The notes below the pieces were generated by a model. That model ran no database searches, had not been told where the DNA came from, and worked only from the letters and a program-made list of their open reading frames with translations. Positions 23,394 to 32,513 of a stretch of 64,000 bases of DNA are shown piece after piece; position 1 is the stretch's first letter; every line of letters starts with the position of its first letter. The position numbers and the translations under genes were made by a program. Origin of the DNA: Mesorhizobium sp. M2D.F.Ca.ET.226.01.1.1. Lineage in GTDB: Bacteria; Pseudomonadota; Alphaproteobacteria; Rhizobiales; Rhizobiaceae. The stretch is taken from NCBI RefSeq assembly GCF_004022705.2, contig NZ_RZOY02000011.1, forward strand, positions 179,381 to 243,380, written 5' to 3'.

Positions 23394-24620
23394 ATGAGCC
23401 TTGCGAAATGGACTGTCGGCCTGTTGGCCGGAATGAGCATGCTGGCTTTTGCCGCGCCGGCCTATGCGGGCGAAGTGCGCGTCACCGTCGCCGAATACAG
23501 CGCCAAGACCGGCCCCTATTTCGAAGCGGTCAAGAAGGAATTCGAGGCGGCTAATCCCGGCATCACCATCAAGTACGAAGTAGTGCCGTGGGACGTGCTC
23601 CTGCAGAAGCTCACCACCGACATCACCGCCGGCACCAATGCCGACCTCTCGATCATCGGTACACGCTGGCTGATCGACTTCGTCCAGCAGGGCGTGGCAG
23701 AGCCGCTCGACAGCTACATCAAGCCCGAGTTCAAGGACCGCTTCATCGACACCTTCCTGTCGCCCTCGATCATGGATGGCCACACCTACGGCCTGCCGAT
23801 CGCCGCCTCGGCGCGCGCAATGTATTACAACAAGGAGCTGTTCGAGAAGGCCGGCATCGCCAAGCCGCCGGCAACCTGGACCGAACTGCAGGATGATGCC
23901 CGCAAGATCAAGGCTCAAGGCGCTTTCGGCTTCGGCCTGCAGGGCAAGGAGATCGAGACCGACGTCTATTACTATTACGCGATGTGGTCGCAGGGCACCG
24001 AGATCCTCAACAAGGACGGCACGTCGGGCCTCGGCACGCCGGGCGCGCTCGAAGCCGCCAAGCTCTACAAGTCGATGATCGACGAAGGCCTGACAGAACC
24101 GGGCGTTACCTCGAACAACCGCGAGGACGTGCAGAACCTGTTCAAGCAGGGCAAGGTCGGCATGATGATCACCGCGCCCTTCCTGTCCAACCAGATCAAG
24201 GAAGAAGCGCCGAGCCTGAAATATGGCGTCGCCGCCATTCCCGCCGGCCCGACCGGCGCGCGCGGCACCTACGGCGTGACCGACTCCATCATCATGTTCA
24301 AGAACTCCAAGAACAAGGACGAGGCCTGGAAGGTGCTCGACTTCCTGTTCACCAAGGAGCAGCGCGCCAAGTTCACGCAGGGCGAAGGCTTCCTACCGGT
24401 GAACAAGGAAGAGGCCAAGATGGACTATTACGTCAACAATGCCGACCTCGCCGCCTTTACCGCGCTGTTGCCCGACGCCCGCTTCGCGCCGGTCATCCCC
24501 GGCTGGGAAGAGATTGCCCAGATCACGTCGGACGCCATGCAGAAGATCTATCTCGGCGGCGACCCCGAGGCTGGTTTGAAGGACGCTGCGGTGAAGGCCA
24601 ATGGCGTGCTGAAGAAATAG
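23394..24620 (+). CDS. extracellular solute-binding protein, family 1 (sugar ABC importer)
   Basis: A 408-residue periplasmic protein with a signal peptide (GLLAGMSMLAFAAPAYA). It is of MalE/UgpB type: EFEAANPGITIKYEVVPWD near the N-terminus, then IGTRWLIDFVQQG, and GLPIAASARAMYYNKELFEK. It delivers a sugar or oligosaccharide to the permeases at 25020-26710. The substrate cannot be read from sequence. AGGAGAG-type spacing is loose (GGGAGAGATCAG before the ATG). A strong hairpin 20 bases after its stop probably raises its mRNA level over the permeases. Confidence 0.92.
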   Translation: MSLAKWTVGLLAGMSMLAFAAPAYAGEVRVTVAEYSAKTGPYFEAVKKEFEAANPGITIKYEVVPWDVLLQKLTTDITAGTNADLSIIGTRWLIDFVQQGVAEPLDSYIKPEFKDRFIDTFLSPSIMDGHTYGLPIAASARAMYYNKELFEKAGIAKPPATWTELQDDARKIKAQGAFGFGLQGKEIETDVYYYYAMWSQGTEILNKDGTSGLGTPGALEAAKLYKSMIDEGLTEPGVTSNNREDVQNLFKQGKVGMMITAPFLSNQIKEEAPSLKYGVAAIPAGPTGARGTYGVTDSIIMFKNSKNKDEAWKVLDFLFTKEQRAKFTQGEGFLPVNKEEAKMDYYVNNADLAAFTALLPDARFAPVIPGWEEIAQITSDAMQKIYLGGDPEAGLKDAAVKANGVLKK

Positions 24621-24639
24621 GGCGTACCTCCCTGCGCCC

Positions 24640-24870
24640 GTGGCGCGCCCTACCCCCGCGGGGCGCGCCACCCCTTCTTCCTCTCCCTCTGGAAGGGGAG
24701 AGGTGGCTCGGCGAAGCCGAGACGGAGTCGGGGAACCACCTGGCAACCGCGGCGAACAGAAATACGAAGGGCGCTAGGCGCAAACATCGCCTTGCGCCCA
24801 GGGGTCGACCCCTACTCCGTCGAGCTTCGCTCGACACCTCTCCCCCGATCGACGGGGGAGAGGAAGGGCT
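24640..24870. repeat. hairpins and inverted repeat between solute-binding and permease genes
   Basis: GTGGCGCGCC (24640-24649) pairs perfectly with GGCGCGCCAC (24662-24671). Further on, CCTCTCCC...GGGGAGAGG and a larger opposed pair (AGGGGAGAGGTGGCTCGGCG against CGACACCTCTCCCCC near 24830-24865) make a second structure. The gap 24621-25019 holds no gene; the structures split expression inside the operon. Confidence 0.6.
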
Positions 24871-25019
24871 CCTTCCGCAACCGCCGCGGAGGAGGGCAGA
24901 CAATGAGGGGTAGCTCCGACGCCGGAAGGCTCGAGATTGAGCGCCCAGGAAGAACAGGTCAGGATTAGTTAGCTGGCAAGCCAGCGCATTGATGCCTCGC
25001 AACGCAGTACAAACCGCCG

Positions 25020-25889
25020 ATGCAAAATCGTCTCCTGCCCTATCTGCTGACGCTGCCCAGCCTGTTTTTGGCGGCGGTGGTGATCTTTTGGCCGGTCTGG
25101 GACCTCGTTCAGATTTCGACGCATGACGTGAATCGCTTCGGCCAGTTGCGCGAGTTTAGTGGGCTGGCCAATTTCTGGGCGCTCGCCGCCGATCCGGATT
25201 TCGTCGCAGCACTTTGGCGCACGGGGCTGTGGACCGTGCTGGTGGTCGGCGGCGCGCTGCTCTTGTCGATCCCGGTGGCGATGATCCTCAACATGGATTT
25301 TTATGGCCGCGGCCTTGCCCGCGTCATCATCATGCTGCCCTGGGCGGTGTCGCTGACTATGACGGCGGTGGTCTGGCGCTGGGCCCTCAACGGCGAAAGC
25401 GGCATGCTGAATTCGGCGCTCATGAAACTCGGCCTGATCAGCCAGAACATCCAGTGGCTGGCGAGCGCCGAGACGGCTTTCCCGATGCAGGTGCTGATCG
25501 GCATACTAGTGACGGTGCCCTTCACCACCACGATCTTTCTCGGCGGCCTGTCGTCGATCCCCGACGATCTCTATGAGGCGGCGGCGCTCGAAGGCGCGAC
25601 GCATTTCCAGCAGTTCCGCGAGATCACCTTTCCGCTCCTGAAACCCTTCATCAACATCGCGATCGTGCTTAACACCATCTATGTCTTCAACTCCTTCCCG
25701 ATCATCTGGGTGATGACGCAAGGCGGGCCGGCGAACTCGACCGACATTCTGGTCACGCATCTTTACAAGCTCGCCTTCCGCATCGGTAAGCTGGGCGAGG
25801 CTTCCGCCGTGTCGCTGGTGATGTTCGCGATCCTGCTCGTCTTCACCATGATCTATGTGCGGCTCGCCATGCGGGAGCGGCGCGCATGA
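25020..25889 (+). CDS. sugar ABC transporter permease (MalF type)
   Basis: A 289-residue membrane protein with six predicted helices, starting LLPYLLTLPSLFLAAVVIFW. The inner-membrane EAA loop that contacts the ATPase is IPDDLYEAAALEGATHFQQF. It forms the translocation pore with the next gene, whose start it overlaps by four bases. It is downstream of the binding-protein gene after a 399-base structured gap. Confidence 0.92.
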   Translation: MQNRLLPYLLTLPSLFLAAVVIFWPVWDLVQISTHDVNRFGQLREFSGLANFWALAADPDFVAALWRTGLWTVLVVGGALLLSIPVAMILNMDFYGRGLARVIIMLPWAVSLTMTAVVWRWALNGESGMLNSALMKLGLISQNIQWLASAETAFPMQVLIGILVTVPFTTTIFLGGLSSIPDDLYEAAALEGATHFQQFREITFPLLKPFINIAIVLNTIYVFNSFPIIWVMTQGGPANSTDILVTHLYKLAFRIGKLGEASAVSLVMFAILLVFTMIYVRLAMRERRA

Positions 25890-26710
25890 CGCCGAAGCTG
25901 AAGCGCACCGTCATCGCCTGGCTGCTGCTGGCTCCCTTGATCGTCGTGACGATTTTTCCTTTCGCGGTGATGTTCCTCACCGCCGTCAAGCCGCGCACCG
26001 AGGTGCTGACGCCGACCTGGTGGCCGAGGGAATTCCACTGGTCGAATTTTGCCGACATGTGGGTGGCGACCGGTTTCGGCCAGGCGCTGCTCAATTCGCT
26101 TTACGTCTCGGCGCTGGCGACGATCGGCGCGATCCTGATCTCGGTGCCGGCGGCCTATGCCATGTCGCGCTTTCGTTTTGCCGGCTATGGCGCCTTCCGC
26201 CAGTTCCTTTTGATCTCGCAGATGATCTCGCCGATCGTTTTGGTGCTCGGCCTTTTCAGGCTGATGGCCGCCTGGGGCCTGGTCGAGAGCACCACCGCGC
26301 TCGGCTTCATCTACATGGCCTTCAACGTCGCCTTCACGGTGTGGATGCTGCAGAGCTATTTCGACACCATCCCGCGCGACCTCGAGGAGGCAGCCTGGAT
26401 GGAAGGCGCCGGCCGCTGGCTGACCTTGCGCAAAGTGTTCCTGCCGCTCTGCCTGCCGGCCATCGCGGTGACGGCGATCTTCACCTTCATCAACGCCTGG
26501 AACGAATTCGTGGTCGCGCTCACCATGCTGCGCAGCCAGGAAAGCTATACGCTGCCCATCCAGGTTTTCTCGCTCGTCGCTGGCCGCTACACGATCGAAT
26601 GGCATCACGTCATGGCGGCCACGCTCTTGGCCACGCTGCCGGTGGCGATCCTCTTCATCTGGCTGCAGCGCTACCTCGTCCGAGGCCTCGCGCTCGGGGC
26701 CGTCAAATAG
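25886..26710 (+). CDS. sugar ABC transporter permease (MalG type)
   Basis: A 274-residue second permease. The N-terminal helix is VIAWLLLAPLIVVTIFPFAV, followed by the MalG-like TAVKPRTEVLTPTWWP. The EAA loop is IPRDLEEAAWMEGAGRWLTL. It pairs with the MalF-type subunit and ends VRGLALGAVK, as usual for CUT1 permeases. Its ATG overlaps the previous stop. Confidence 0.92.
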   Translation: MTPKLKRTVIAWLLLAPLIVVTIFPFAVMFLTAVKPRTEVLTPTWWPREFHWSNFADMWVATGFGQALLNSLYVSALATIGAILISVPAAYAMSRFRFAGYGAFRQFLLISQMISPIVLVLGLFRLMAAWGLVESTTALGFIYMAFNVAFTVWMLQSYFDTIPRDLEEAAWMEGAGRWLTLRKVFLPLCLPAIAVTAIFTFINAWNEFVVALTMLRSQESYTLPIQVFSLVAGRYTIEWHHVMAATLLATLPVAILFIWLQRYLVRGLALGAVK

Positions 26711-26729
26711 CTCCACTTAGGAAAAGTTC

Positions 26730-28274
26730 ATGCGCATCTTCACCGCCTCGCTGGCGACCGAAACCAACACCTTCTCGCCGGTGCCGACCGACCGGGCCTC
26801 GTTCGAGATCGCCTTCTATGCCGGTCCGGGCAAGCACCCGGAGACGCCGACGCTTTGCTCCTCGCCGATCGTGGTTTTACGCAAGCGCGCGGACAGGGAA
26901 GGGCTGACCGTCATCGAAGGCACCGCGACTTGGGCGGAGCCCGGCGGGTTGGTTCAGCGGCAGACCTATGAGGCGCTGCGCGACGAGATACTCGATCAGC
27001 TCAAGGCCGCACTGCCGGTCGATGCGGTGATCCTCGGCCTGCACGGCGCCATGGTCGCGCAAGGCTATGACGATTGCGAAGGCGATCTGCTGGAGCGTGT
27101 CCGCGCCATCGTGGGGCCGAAAGTGGTGATCGCATCGGAATTCGATCCGCACAGCCACCTGACCCCGAAACGCGTCGCGGCCTGCGATGTCATGGCCTAT
27201 TTCCTCGAATTCCCGCACACCGACTTCTACGAGCGGGGCGAGCATGTCGTCGAGCTCGGTCTTGCCGCGGCGCGCGGCGATATCAAGCCGGTGATCTCCA
27301 CCTTCGACTGTCGCATGATCCAGGTGCTGCCGACCAGCCGCGAGCCGATGCGCTCCTTCGTCGACAGGATCAAGACGCTGCACGGCAAGGACGACGTGCT
27401 GTCTATCTCGGTCGTCCACGGCTTCATGGCCGCCGACGTGCCGGAGATGGGCACGCGCGTCCTCGTCGTCACCGACAACGACAAGGCAAAGGGCGACAAG
27501 CTCGCGGAAACGCTGGGGCGAGAGCTTTATGCGCTGCGCGAACAGACGGCGATGACGATGCTGTCCGCAGCAGCAGGCATTGAGCAGGCGCTTGCAGTCC
27601 GGGCCAAGCGCAAGGACAAGCCGGTGGTGATCGCCGACGTCTGGGACAATCCAGGCGGCGGCGTGCCGGGTGACGGCACCTTCGTGCTGCGCGAACTGCT
27701 TGAGCGCGGTGTGAACAGGGTCGGCGTCGCGACCATCTGGGACCCGATCGCGGTGACCTTCTGCCATGCCGCCGGCGAGGGCGCGGTCATCGACCTGCGC
27801 TTCGGCGGCAAGGCCGGCCCTCAGGCCGGCGAACCGATCGATGCGCGTGTCACGGTGTTGAAGGCTGTCAGCGAAGGCTGGCAAAGCTTTGGCCCGAGTC
27901 GGGTGACATTGGGGCCGTCAGCGGTGGTACGCATCGAAGGCACCGAGGTCGAAATCATCCTGAACACCAACCGCACCCAGACCTTCGAGCCGGATATCTT
28001 CTCCAACATCGGCATCGATCCGATGGCAAAGGATATTCTGCTGATCAAGTCGACCAACCACTTCTACGCCGGCTTCGAACCGATCGCCGCCGAAATCATC
28101 TATGTCGCGGCGCCGAGTTCCTATCCGAGCAATCCGGCGGTGACGGACTACAGGAAGCTGACGCGGCCGATTTGGCCGCGGGTGGCGGATCCGTGGAAAC
28201 AGCCAATCTCCACCCTTGTGGGGGAGATGCCCGGCAGGGCAGAGGGGGGCGCGAAGGATCGCGACCTTGCGTAG
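26730..28274 (+). CDS. M81 family metallopeptidase (MlrC-like)
   Basis: A 514-residue protein of the MlrC/DUF1485 family. The N-terminus has SLATETNTFSPVPTD, then LGLHGAMVAQGYDDCEGD, EFDPHSHLTPKRVAACDVMA and EFPHTDFYERGEH, with the metal-binding Asp/His residues. A second domain contains DNPGGGVPGDGTFVLREL. MlrC cleaves linearised microcystin; relatives in rhizobial ABC operons probably cleave an imported compound (inference). TTAGGAAAAGTTC precedes the ATG. The last 20 or so residues (LVGEMPGRAEGGAKDRDLA) are translated from a GC palindrome repeat and are not part of the fold. Confidence 0.88.
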   Translation: MRIFTASLATETNTFSPVPTDRASFEIAFYAGPGKHPETPTLCSSPIVVLRKRADREGLTVIEGTATWAEPGGLVQRQTYEALRDEILDQLKAALPVDAVILGLHGAMVAQGYDDCEGDLLERVRAIVGPKVVIASEFDPHSHLTPKRVAACDVMAYFLEFPHTDFYERGEHVVELGLAAARGDIKPVISTFDCRMIQVLPTSREPMRSFVDRIKTLHGKDDVLSISVVHGFMAADVPEMGTRVLVVTDNDKAKGDKLAETLGRELYALREQTAMTMLSAAAGIEQALAVRAKRKDKPVVIADVWDNPGGGVPGDGTFVLRELLERGVNRVGVATIWDPIAVTFCHAAGEGAVIDLRFGGKAGPQAGEPIDARVTVLKAVSEGWQSFGPSRVTLGPSAVVRIEGTEVEIILNTNRTQTFEPDIFSNIGIDPMAKDILLIKSTNHFYAGFEPIAAEIIYVAAPSSYPSNPAVTDYRKLTRPIWPRVADPWKQPISTLVGEMPGRAEGGAKDRDLA

Positions 28275-28385
28275 CTTGGGTAAAAACCAACCGACGTGTC
28301 GGCGCGACTTTGAGGGCCTGAAACGTCGGCGGGACAGCGCCCCCCTCTGGCCTGCCGGCCATCTCCCCCACAAGGGGGAGATCAG
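28206..28385. repeat. GC palindrome repeat, opposed pair, copy 2
   Basis: CTCCACCCTTGTGGGGGAGA (left) and ATCTCCCCCACAAGGGGGAG (right), with CCGGCAGGGCAGAGGGGGGC and GCCCCCCTCTGGCCTGCCGG between them. The left arm lies inside the M81 coding region. The pair stands between the convergent M81 and M3 genes. Confidence 0.7.
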
Positions 28386-28389
28386 CCAA

Positions 28390-30438
28390 TCATACCAGCC
28401 CCCGCTTCACCATCATCGCTTCAGGCGAAGGCATCTTCCCCCGGAACGCCGTGTAGAGCTCTTCCGGGTCCTTCGACCCACCCGCGGCGTAGATGTTCTT
28501 CAGCAGCCGCTCGGCCAGGTCCGGGTTGAAGGCATCGCCCGTCTCCTCGAAGGCCGAGAAGGCGTCGGCGTCGAGCACTTCCGACCACATGTAGGAATAA
28601 TAGCCGGCTGAATAGCCGTCGCCGGCGAAGACATGGCCGAAATGCGGGGTGCGGTGGCGCATCGCGATCGTCTCCGGCATATGCAGTTTTTCCAGCGTTT
28701 CGGCCTCGAACCGAAGCGGCTCCTGCGGCGCGTCTGGCCGCGCATGATAGGCCATGTCGATCAGCGCCGAGGCGGTGAACTCGACCGTGGCGAAGCCGGC
28801 GCCGAAGGTGCGGGCGGCGAGCATCTTGTCGAGCAGCGCCTTCGGCATCGGCTTGCCGGACTTGACATGCAGCGCGTGCTTTTCCAGCACCGCCGGCACC
28901 GTCAGCCAGTGCTCGTAAAGCTGCGAGGGCAATTCCACGAAATCGCGGCTGACAGACGTGCCGGAAACCGACGGCCAGGTGACGTCGGTCAGCATGCCGT
29001 GCAGCGCATGGCCGAATTCGTGGAACAGCGTCTTCGCCTCATCGACCGACAGAAGTGCCGCCTCGCCGGCCGGCGGCTTGGCGAAATTCATGATGTTGTA
29101 GATCACCGGCTTAGCGCCCGGCCCAAGCTTGTAGCCGGACCGCAGCGCGCTCATCCAGGCGCCGGAGCGTTTTGACGGTCGCGCGAAATAGTCGGCCAGG
29201 AACAGACCTCGCTCGCTGCCATCGGCGTTCTTCACGACGAAGACCCTGGCATCGGCATGCCAGGCGGCGATGCCCTTCTTCTCCTCGAAGGTGATTCCGA
29301 ACAGGCGTGTCGCCACATCGAAACAGGCTTCGATAACCCGTTCGAGCTGCAAATAAGGCTTCAGCTCCGCCTCGTCGAAGGCGAATTTCTCGGCTCGCAG
29401 CTTCTCCTGGTAGAAGCGCCAGTCCCAGGCCGCGAACTTCTCGTTGCTGCCGGCTTCCGCGGCCAGCCGCTCCAGCTCCTTCTGGTCGGCGGCGGCCTTC
29501 TCCAGCGCCTTTTCCCAGACCGGATCGAGCAGGTCGTGCACGGCCTTCGGCGTCTTCGCCATCGTGTCGTCGAGCTTCAGCGCCGCGAAGGAATCGTAGC
29601 CCAGAAGCTTCGCCTTCTCGGCGCGCAGCTTCAGCATGTCGCGTACGACATCAGTGTTGTCGGAGGCGCCGCCATTCTGGCCGCGCATGATGAAGGCTTT
29701 GAAGGCGATCTCGCGCAGGTCGCGGCGCTCGGAGAAGGTCGAGAACGGCTCGTAGATCGAGCGCGACAGCGTCACCGCATAGCGGCCCTTCTGGCCGCGC
29801 ATCTCGGCCGCTTCGGCCATCGCGCTCTTCAGGAAATCCGGCAGGCCGGCCAGATCGGCCTCGTCGAGGAACAGCGCCCAGTCGCGCTCGTCGGTAAGCA
29901 CGTTCTGGCCGAAATTGGTGCCGAGCGAGGAAAGCTCCTCATTGATCGCGGCGAGCCGCTTTTTGCCTTCGGCATCGAGCTTGGCGCCCGACCGGACAAA
30001 ACCCTTCCAGGTCTTTTCCAGCACGCGCAACGTTTCGGCGTCGAGCTTCAGGCTCTCGCGTCGCTGGTAGAGATCGTCGATGCGGGCGAACAGCTTCTCG
30101 TTCATCGAGATCGCCGAGAAATGCCGCGACATCTTTGGCGAAACCTCGCGTTCCATCGCCTGGATCGTGTCGTTGGTGTGGGCGCCGGCCCGGCACCAGA
30201 AGATCGAAGAGACATGGTCGAGCGCATCGCCGGCCAGCTCTAGCGCGGCCAGCGTGTTCTCGATGGTCGGAGCCTCGCTGTTGCCGGCGATCGCGTCGAT
30301 CTCGCCCTGGTGCGCCGCAAGCGCCGCGTCGAACACCGGTCCGAAATCATTGTCGCCGATCCGCGAGAAATCCGGCAGGCCGAGCGGCCCCTGCCAAAGG
30401 GTCAGCGGATGGGCGGCTAGGTCGACGGCTTTTGACAT
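28390..30438 (-). CDS. M3 family zinc oligopeptidase
   Basis: A 682-residue thimet-type oligopeptidase (oligopeptidase A / Dcp group) of the cytoplasm. Zinc motif HEFGHALHG begins near residue 473, and the second ligand region is FVELPSQLYEHW. The C-terminal catalytic region has GDGYSAGYYSYMWSEVL. Family members degrade short peptides left by ATP-dependent proteases or signal peptides. ATG 30438 is taken because homology starts at SKAVDLAAHPLTLW; the upstream reading is out of family. The Shine-Dalgarno sequence is weak. Confidence 0.92.
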   Translation of the reverse strand: MSKAVDLAAHPLTLWQGPLGLPDFSRIGDNDFGPVFDAALAAHQGEIDAIAGNSEAPTIENTLAALELAGDALDHVSSIFWCRAGAHTNDTIQAMEREVSPKMSRHFSAISMNEKLFARIDDLYQRRESLKLDAETLRVLEKTWKGFVRSGAKLDAEGKKRLAAINEELSSLGTNFGQNVLTDERDWALFLDEADLAGLPDFLKSAMAEAAEMRGQKGRYAVTLSRSIYEPFSTFSERRDLREIAFKAFIMRGQNGGASDNTDVVRDMLKLRAEKAKLLGYDSFAALKLDDTMAKTPKAVHDLLDPVWEKALEKAAADQKELERLAAEAGSNEKFAAWDWRFYQEKLRAEKFAFDEAELKPYLQLERVIEACFDVATRLFGITFEEKKGIAAWHADARVFVVKNADGSERGLFLADYFARPSKRSGAWMSALRSGYKLGPGAKPVIYNIMNFAKPPAGEAALLSVDEAKTLFHEFGHALHGMLTDVTWPSVSGTSVSRDFVELPSQLYEHWLTVPAVLEKHALHVKSGKPMPKALLDKMLAARTFGAGFATVEFTASALIDMAYHARPDAPQEPLRFEAETLEKLHMPETIAMRHRTPHFGHVFAGDGYSAGYYSYMWSEVLDADAFSAFEETGDAFNPDLAERLLKNIYAAGGSKDPEELYTAFRGKMPSPEAMMVKRGLV

Positions 30439-30524
30439 GGGTAAATCCAATTGGGAGTTTCGATAGGCGGCGGGCAGTCCCGGATGTAGGGCGATGCCGC
30501 GCATCGCGCAACTCGGGCTTCGCA

Positions 30525-30941
30525 CTAGTAGCCGCTGCAATCCTGCGCCACCGTCGTCTGCGTGCTCGCTGTGATGCGGCCGCCGGCGACGGTGAAGGTC
30601 TCGCGCATCAGCGCGTCGTTGTTGGGAAAATCGTAGCAGGCGAGCACCGTGGTCTCGCCGTTCTCGCTCTTTTCGATGCGATGGCGGATCGCGGCGCCAG
30701 CGACCGTGGCTCGCCATTCGTCGATCGAAGCGATGAAATCTTCCTTGGTCTGGACGACGCCGATGTCGTCTAGCTTCATGCGCACGTCGTCGGAAAGGAG
30801 ATCGGACAATTCGGTGCGGTCGGCGGCCAGCAGCGCCGAATACCAGCGATCGATGATGGCGCCGTCATCGGCGCTGGCGCTAACGATCGACGTCAACAGC
30901 AGCGCCGCCGCGACAAAGATCCTCCACCAGCTGCGCTGCAT
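30525..30941 (-). CDS. secreted NTF2/SnoaL-like protein
   Basis: A 138-residue protein with a signal peptide (IFVAAALLLTSIVSASA). The mature part resembles the SnoaL/NTF2 cone fold: IIDRWYSALLAADRTELSDL, then VQTKEDFIASIDEW, then HRIEKSENGETTVLACYDF. Function is unknown. AGCGGAGGCGTG precedes the ATG. It begins 10 bases after the carbonic anhydrase stop and is probably cotranscribed with it. Confidence 0.72.
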   Translation of the reverse strand: MQRSWWRIFVAAALLLTSIVSASADDGAIIDRWYSALLAADRTELSDLLSDDVRMKLDDIGVVQTKEDFIASIDEWRATVAGAAIRHRIEKSENGETTVLACYDFPNNDALMRETFTVAGGRITASTQTTVAQDCSGY

Positions 30942-30951
30942 CACGCCTCCG

Positions 30952-31593
30952 CTAAAGTTCGGGCCGCTCGAAATCACCGGTTTCCTTGTTCATCACCCAC
31001 AGCTCCCCGGCCGAGATGTCGAACCACGCGCCGTAGAGCGAGAGCCTGCCCTTACCTTCGAGGATCGAGACGCAGGGAAAAGTCCTGAGATTGGCGATGG
31101 AATAGCGGATGGAAATACGCTCCAGCGCCGTCTGGCGCTCGGTCGCCGTCATCATCGTGCTGGAGGCCACGGTCTCCGCGGCCGGCGCGATCAGGCTCAT
31201 CCATTTGCCGATGAAATCGCCGGGCGACAGCGGCGCGGAGTTGGTGTCGAGCGCAGCGCGGATGCCGCCGCAGCGGCCATGGCCCATCACCACGATGTTC
31301 TTCACCTTGAGGCTTTGCACGGCGAATTCGAGCGCGGCCGAGGTCGAGTGATACTCGCCGTCCGGCTCGTAGGGCGGCACCAGATTGGCGACATTGCGCA
31401 GCACGAAAAGCTCGCCCGGCCCCGCATCGAAGATCGCTTCCGGCGCCGAGCGCGAATCGCAGCAGGCGACGATCATCGTCTCGGGCGCCTGGCCGTCGCG
31501 CGCCAGCGAGCGGTAGCGGTCGCTTTCGGCAGGGTAGCGGCCGCTCATGAAGTTGCGATAGCCGGCGAGGAGGTGCTCGGGGAGGTGAGGCAT
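30952..31593 (-). CDS. beta-class carbonic anhydrase
   Basis: A 213-residue enzyme interconverting CO2 and bicarbonate. Zinc ligands and the catalytic dyad are visible: CCDSRSAPE (Cys, Asp-Arg) and GHGRCGG (His, Cys). ELFVLRNVANLVPPY is the conserved segment between them. The length is usual for bacterial beta-CAs. It is the first of two genes with the NTF2-like protein. No signal peptide is seen, so it is cytoplasmic. Confidence 0.93.
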   Translation of the reverse strand: MPHLPEHLLAGYRNFMSGRYPAESDRYRSLARDGQAPETMIVACCDSRSAPEAIFDAGPGELFVLRNVANLVPPYEPDGEYHSTSAALEFAVQSLKVKNIVVMGHGRCGGIRAALDTNSAPLSPGDFIGKWMSLIAPAAETVASSTMMTATERQTALERISIRYSIANLRTFPCVSILEGKGRLSLYGAWFDISAGELWVMNKETGDFERPEL

Positions 31594-31745
31594 GGGCGGC
31601 TAGAGCCTTTCCGGGGGTTGGAGGCGGCAGCTCGTTGCGATCGAAAAAAGCCTCTAGCGGCAAATGCCGGTCGCGGGCAATGCCGAATTGCGGATGGCGG
31701 CGTCGCAATCGCATGCCGCAAAAAGCTGCACAGGCCGATTTTGCC

Positions 31746-32513
31746 TCAAGCCCAGATGGCGACCGGGATGCCGAAGCGGTCGGTCAGAGGCGGATCGGGC
31801 GAAGGCCGCGCCACGCCGCTGGCGATACGCCCGGCAATCAGCATCATCGCCGCCGCGTCGAGGAAGTCGTCGCTCGCAGCACCCCGTGGCGGCGCCTGAT
31901 CGAGGAAGGCTTTTTCATAGCCATGCCGGCAAAGCAGCGCCTTGCGTTCCTCCATGCCGGCCGGGTTGACCGAGCCCTTGATCTTCTTCGGCAGCGCCAT
32001 CGCCGTGCCGCCATTCAGCCGGCAGAAGGCCACTTCCGGGTGCGATTCGAAGACACGGCCGCGCAAATCCGGCTTTGCGATCAGCAAAGCGTCGATCTCG
32101 CGGATCTTCGAAAAGATGCCGAAGGCCTGGATGGAAACGCCGCGCGGCGGGTCGGAGGTCCCCATCGCCACCGCGCTTGCCCGCCGGTGCGCTGCATACC
32201 AGGCCTCGATCGTGGTGAAGTCGCTGGTATCGGCGTAGAGCGCCGCGCGTGACGGGATGGCGAACACGCTTGATTGCCGCGCCCCGAGCAGCCGCCGCAC
32301 CAGCGCCTCCGGTCCGCGTCCGCCCTTGCTGGAAAAATCCGGCAGTCCGATCGGCATGTCGACGGCGATGGTCGCATCCGCCAGCGCGTCGAGCAGCGCC
32401 TCGAATCTCGGAAAGACGGAAACCGAAGGCGGCGCGCCCGCCATGCGGTGGACGGCGATCCAGCCGGCCTTGCAGCCGTCGACGCCGGCCAGCGCGTGGC
32501 CGGCCGGTTTCAC
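31746..32513 (-). CDS. DUF429 protein (predicted RNase H-fold nuclease)
   Basis: A 255-residue DUF429 protein. The first strand GVDGCKAGWIAV and the second acidic site AVDMPIGLPDF resemble RNase H-like catalytic Asp positions. The middle has VFAIPSRAALYA and FESHPEVAF, and the C-terminus DDFLDAAAMMLIA, a third acidic site. Biochemical function is not established for the family. Its ATG overlaps the pdxY stop by four bases, so the two are translated together. Confidence 0.82.
   Translation of the reverse strand: MKPAGHALAGVDGCKAGWIAVHRMAGAPPSVSVFPRFEALLDALADATIAVDMPIGLPDFSSKGGRGPEALVRRLLGARQSSVFAIPSRAALYADTSDFTTIEAWYAAHRRASAVAMGTSDPPRGVSIQAFGIFSKIREIDALLIAKPDLRGRVFESHPEVAFCRLNGGTAMALPKKIKGSVNPAGMEERKALLCRHGYEKAFLDQAPPRGAASDDFLDAAAMMLIAGRIASGVARPSPDPPLTDRFGIPVAIWA

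Noticed and set aside
23349..23918. Antisense frame across the start of the sugar-binding protein gene
   Set aside because: Basic low-complexity shadow; the plus strand has a signal peptide and family motifs.
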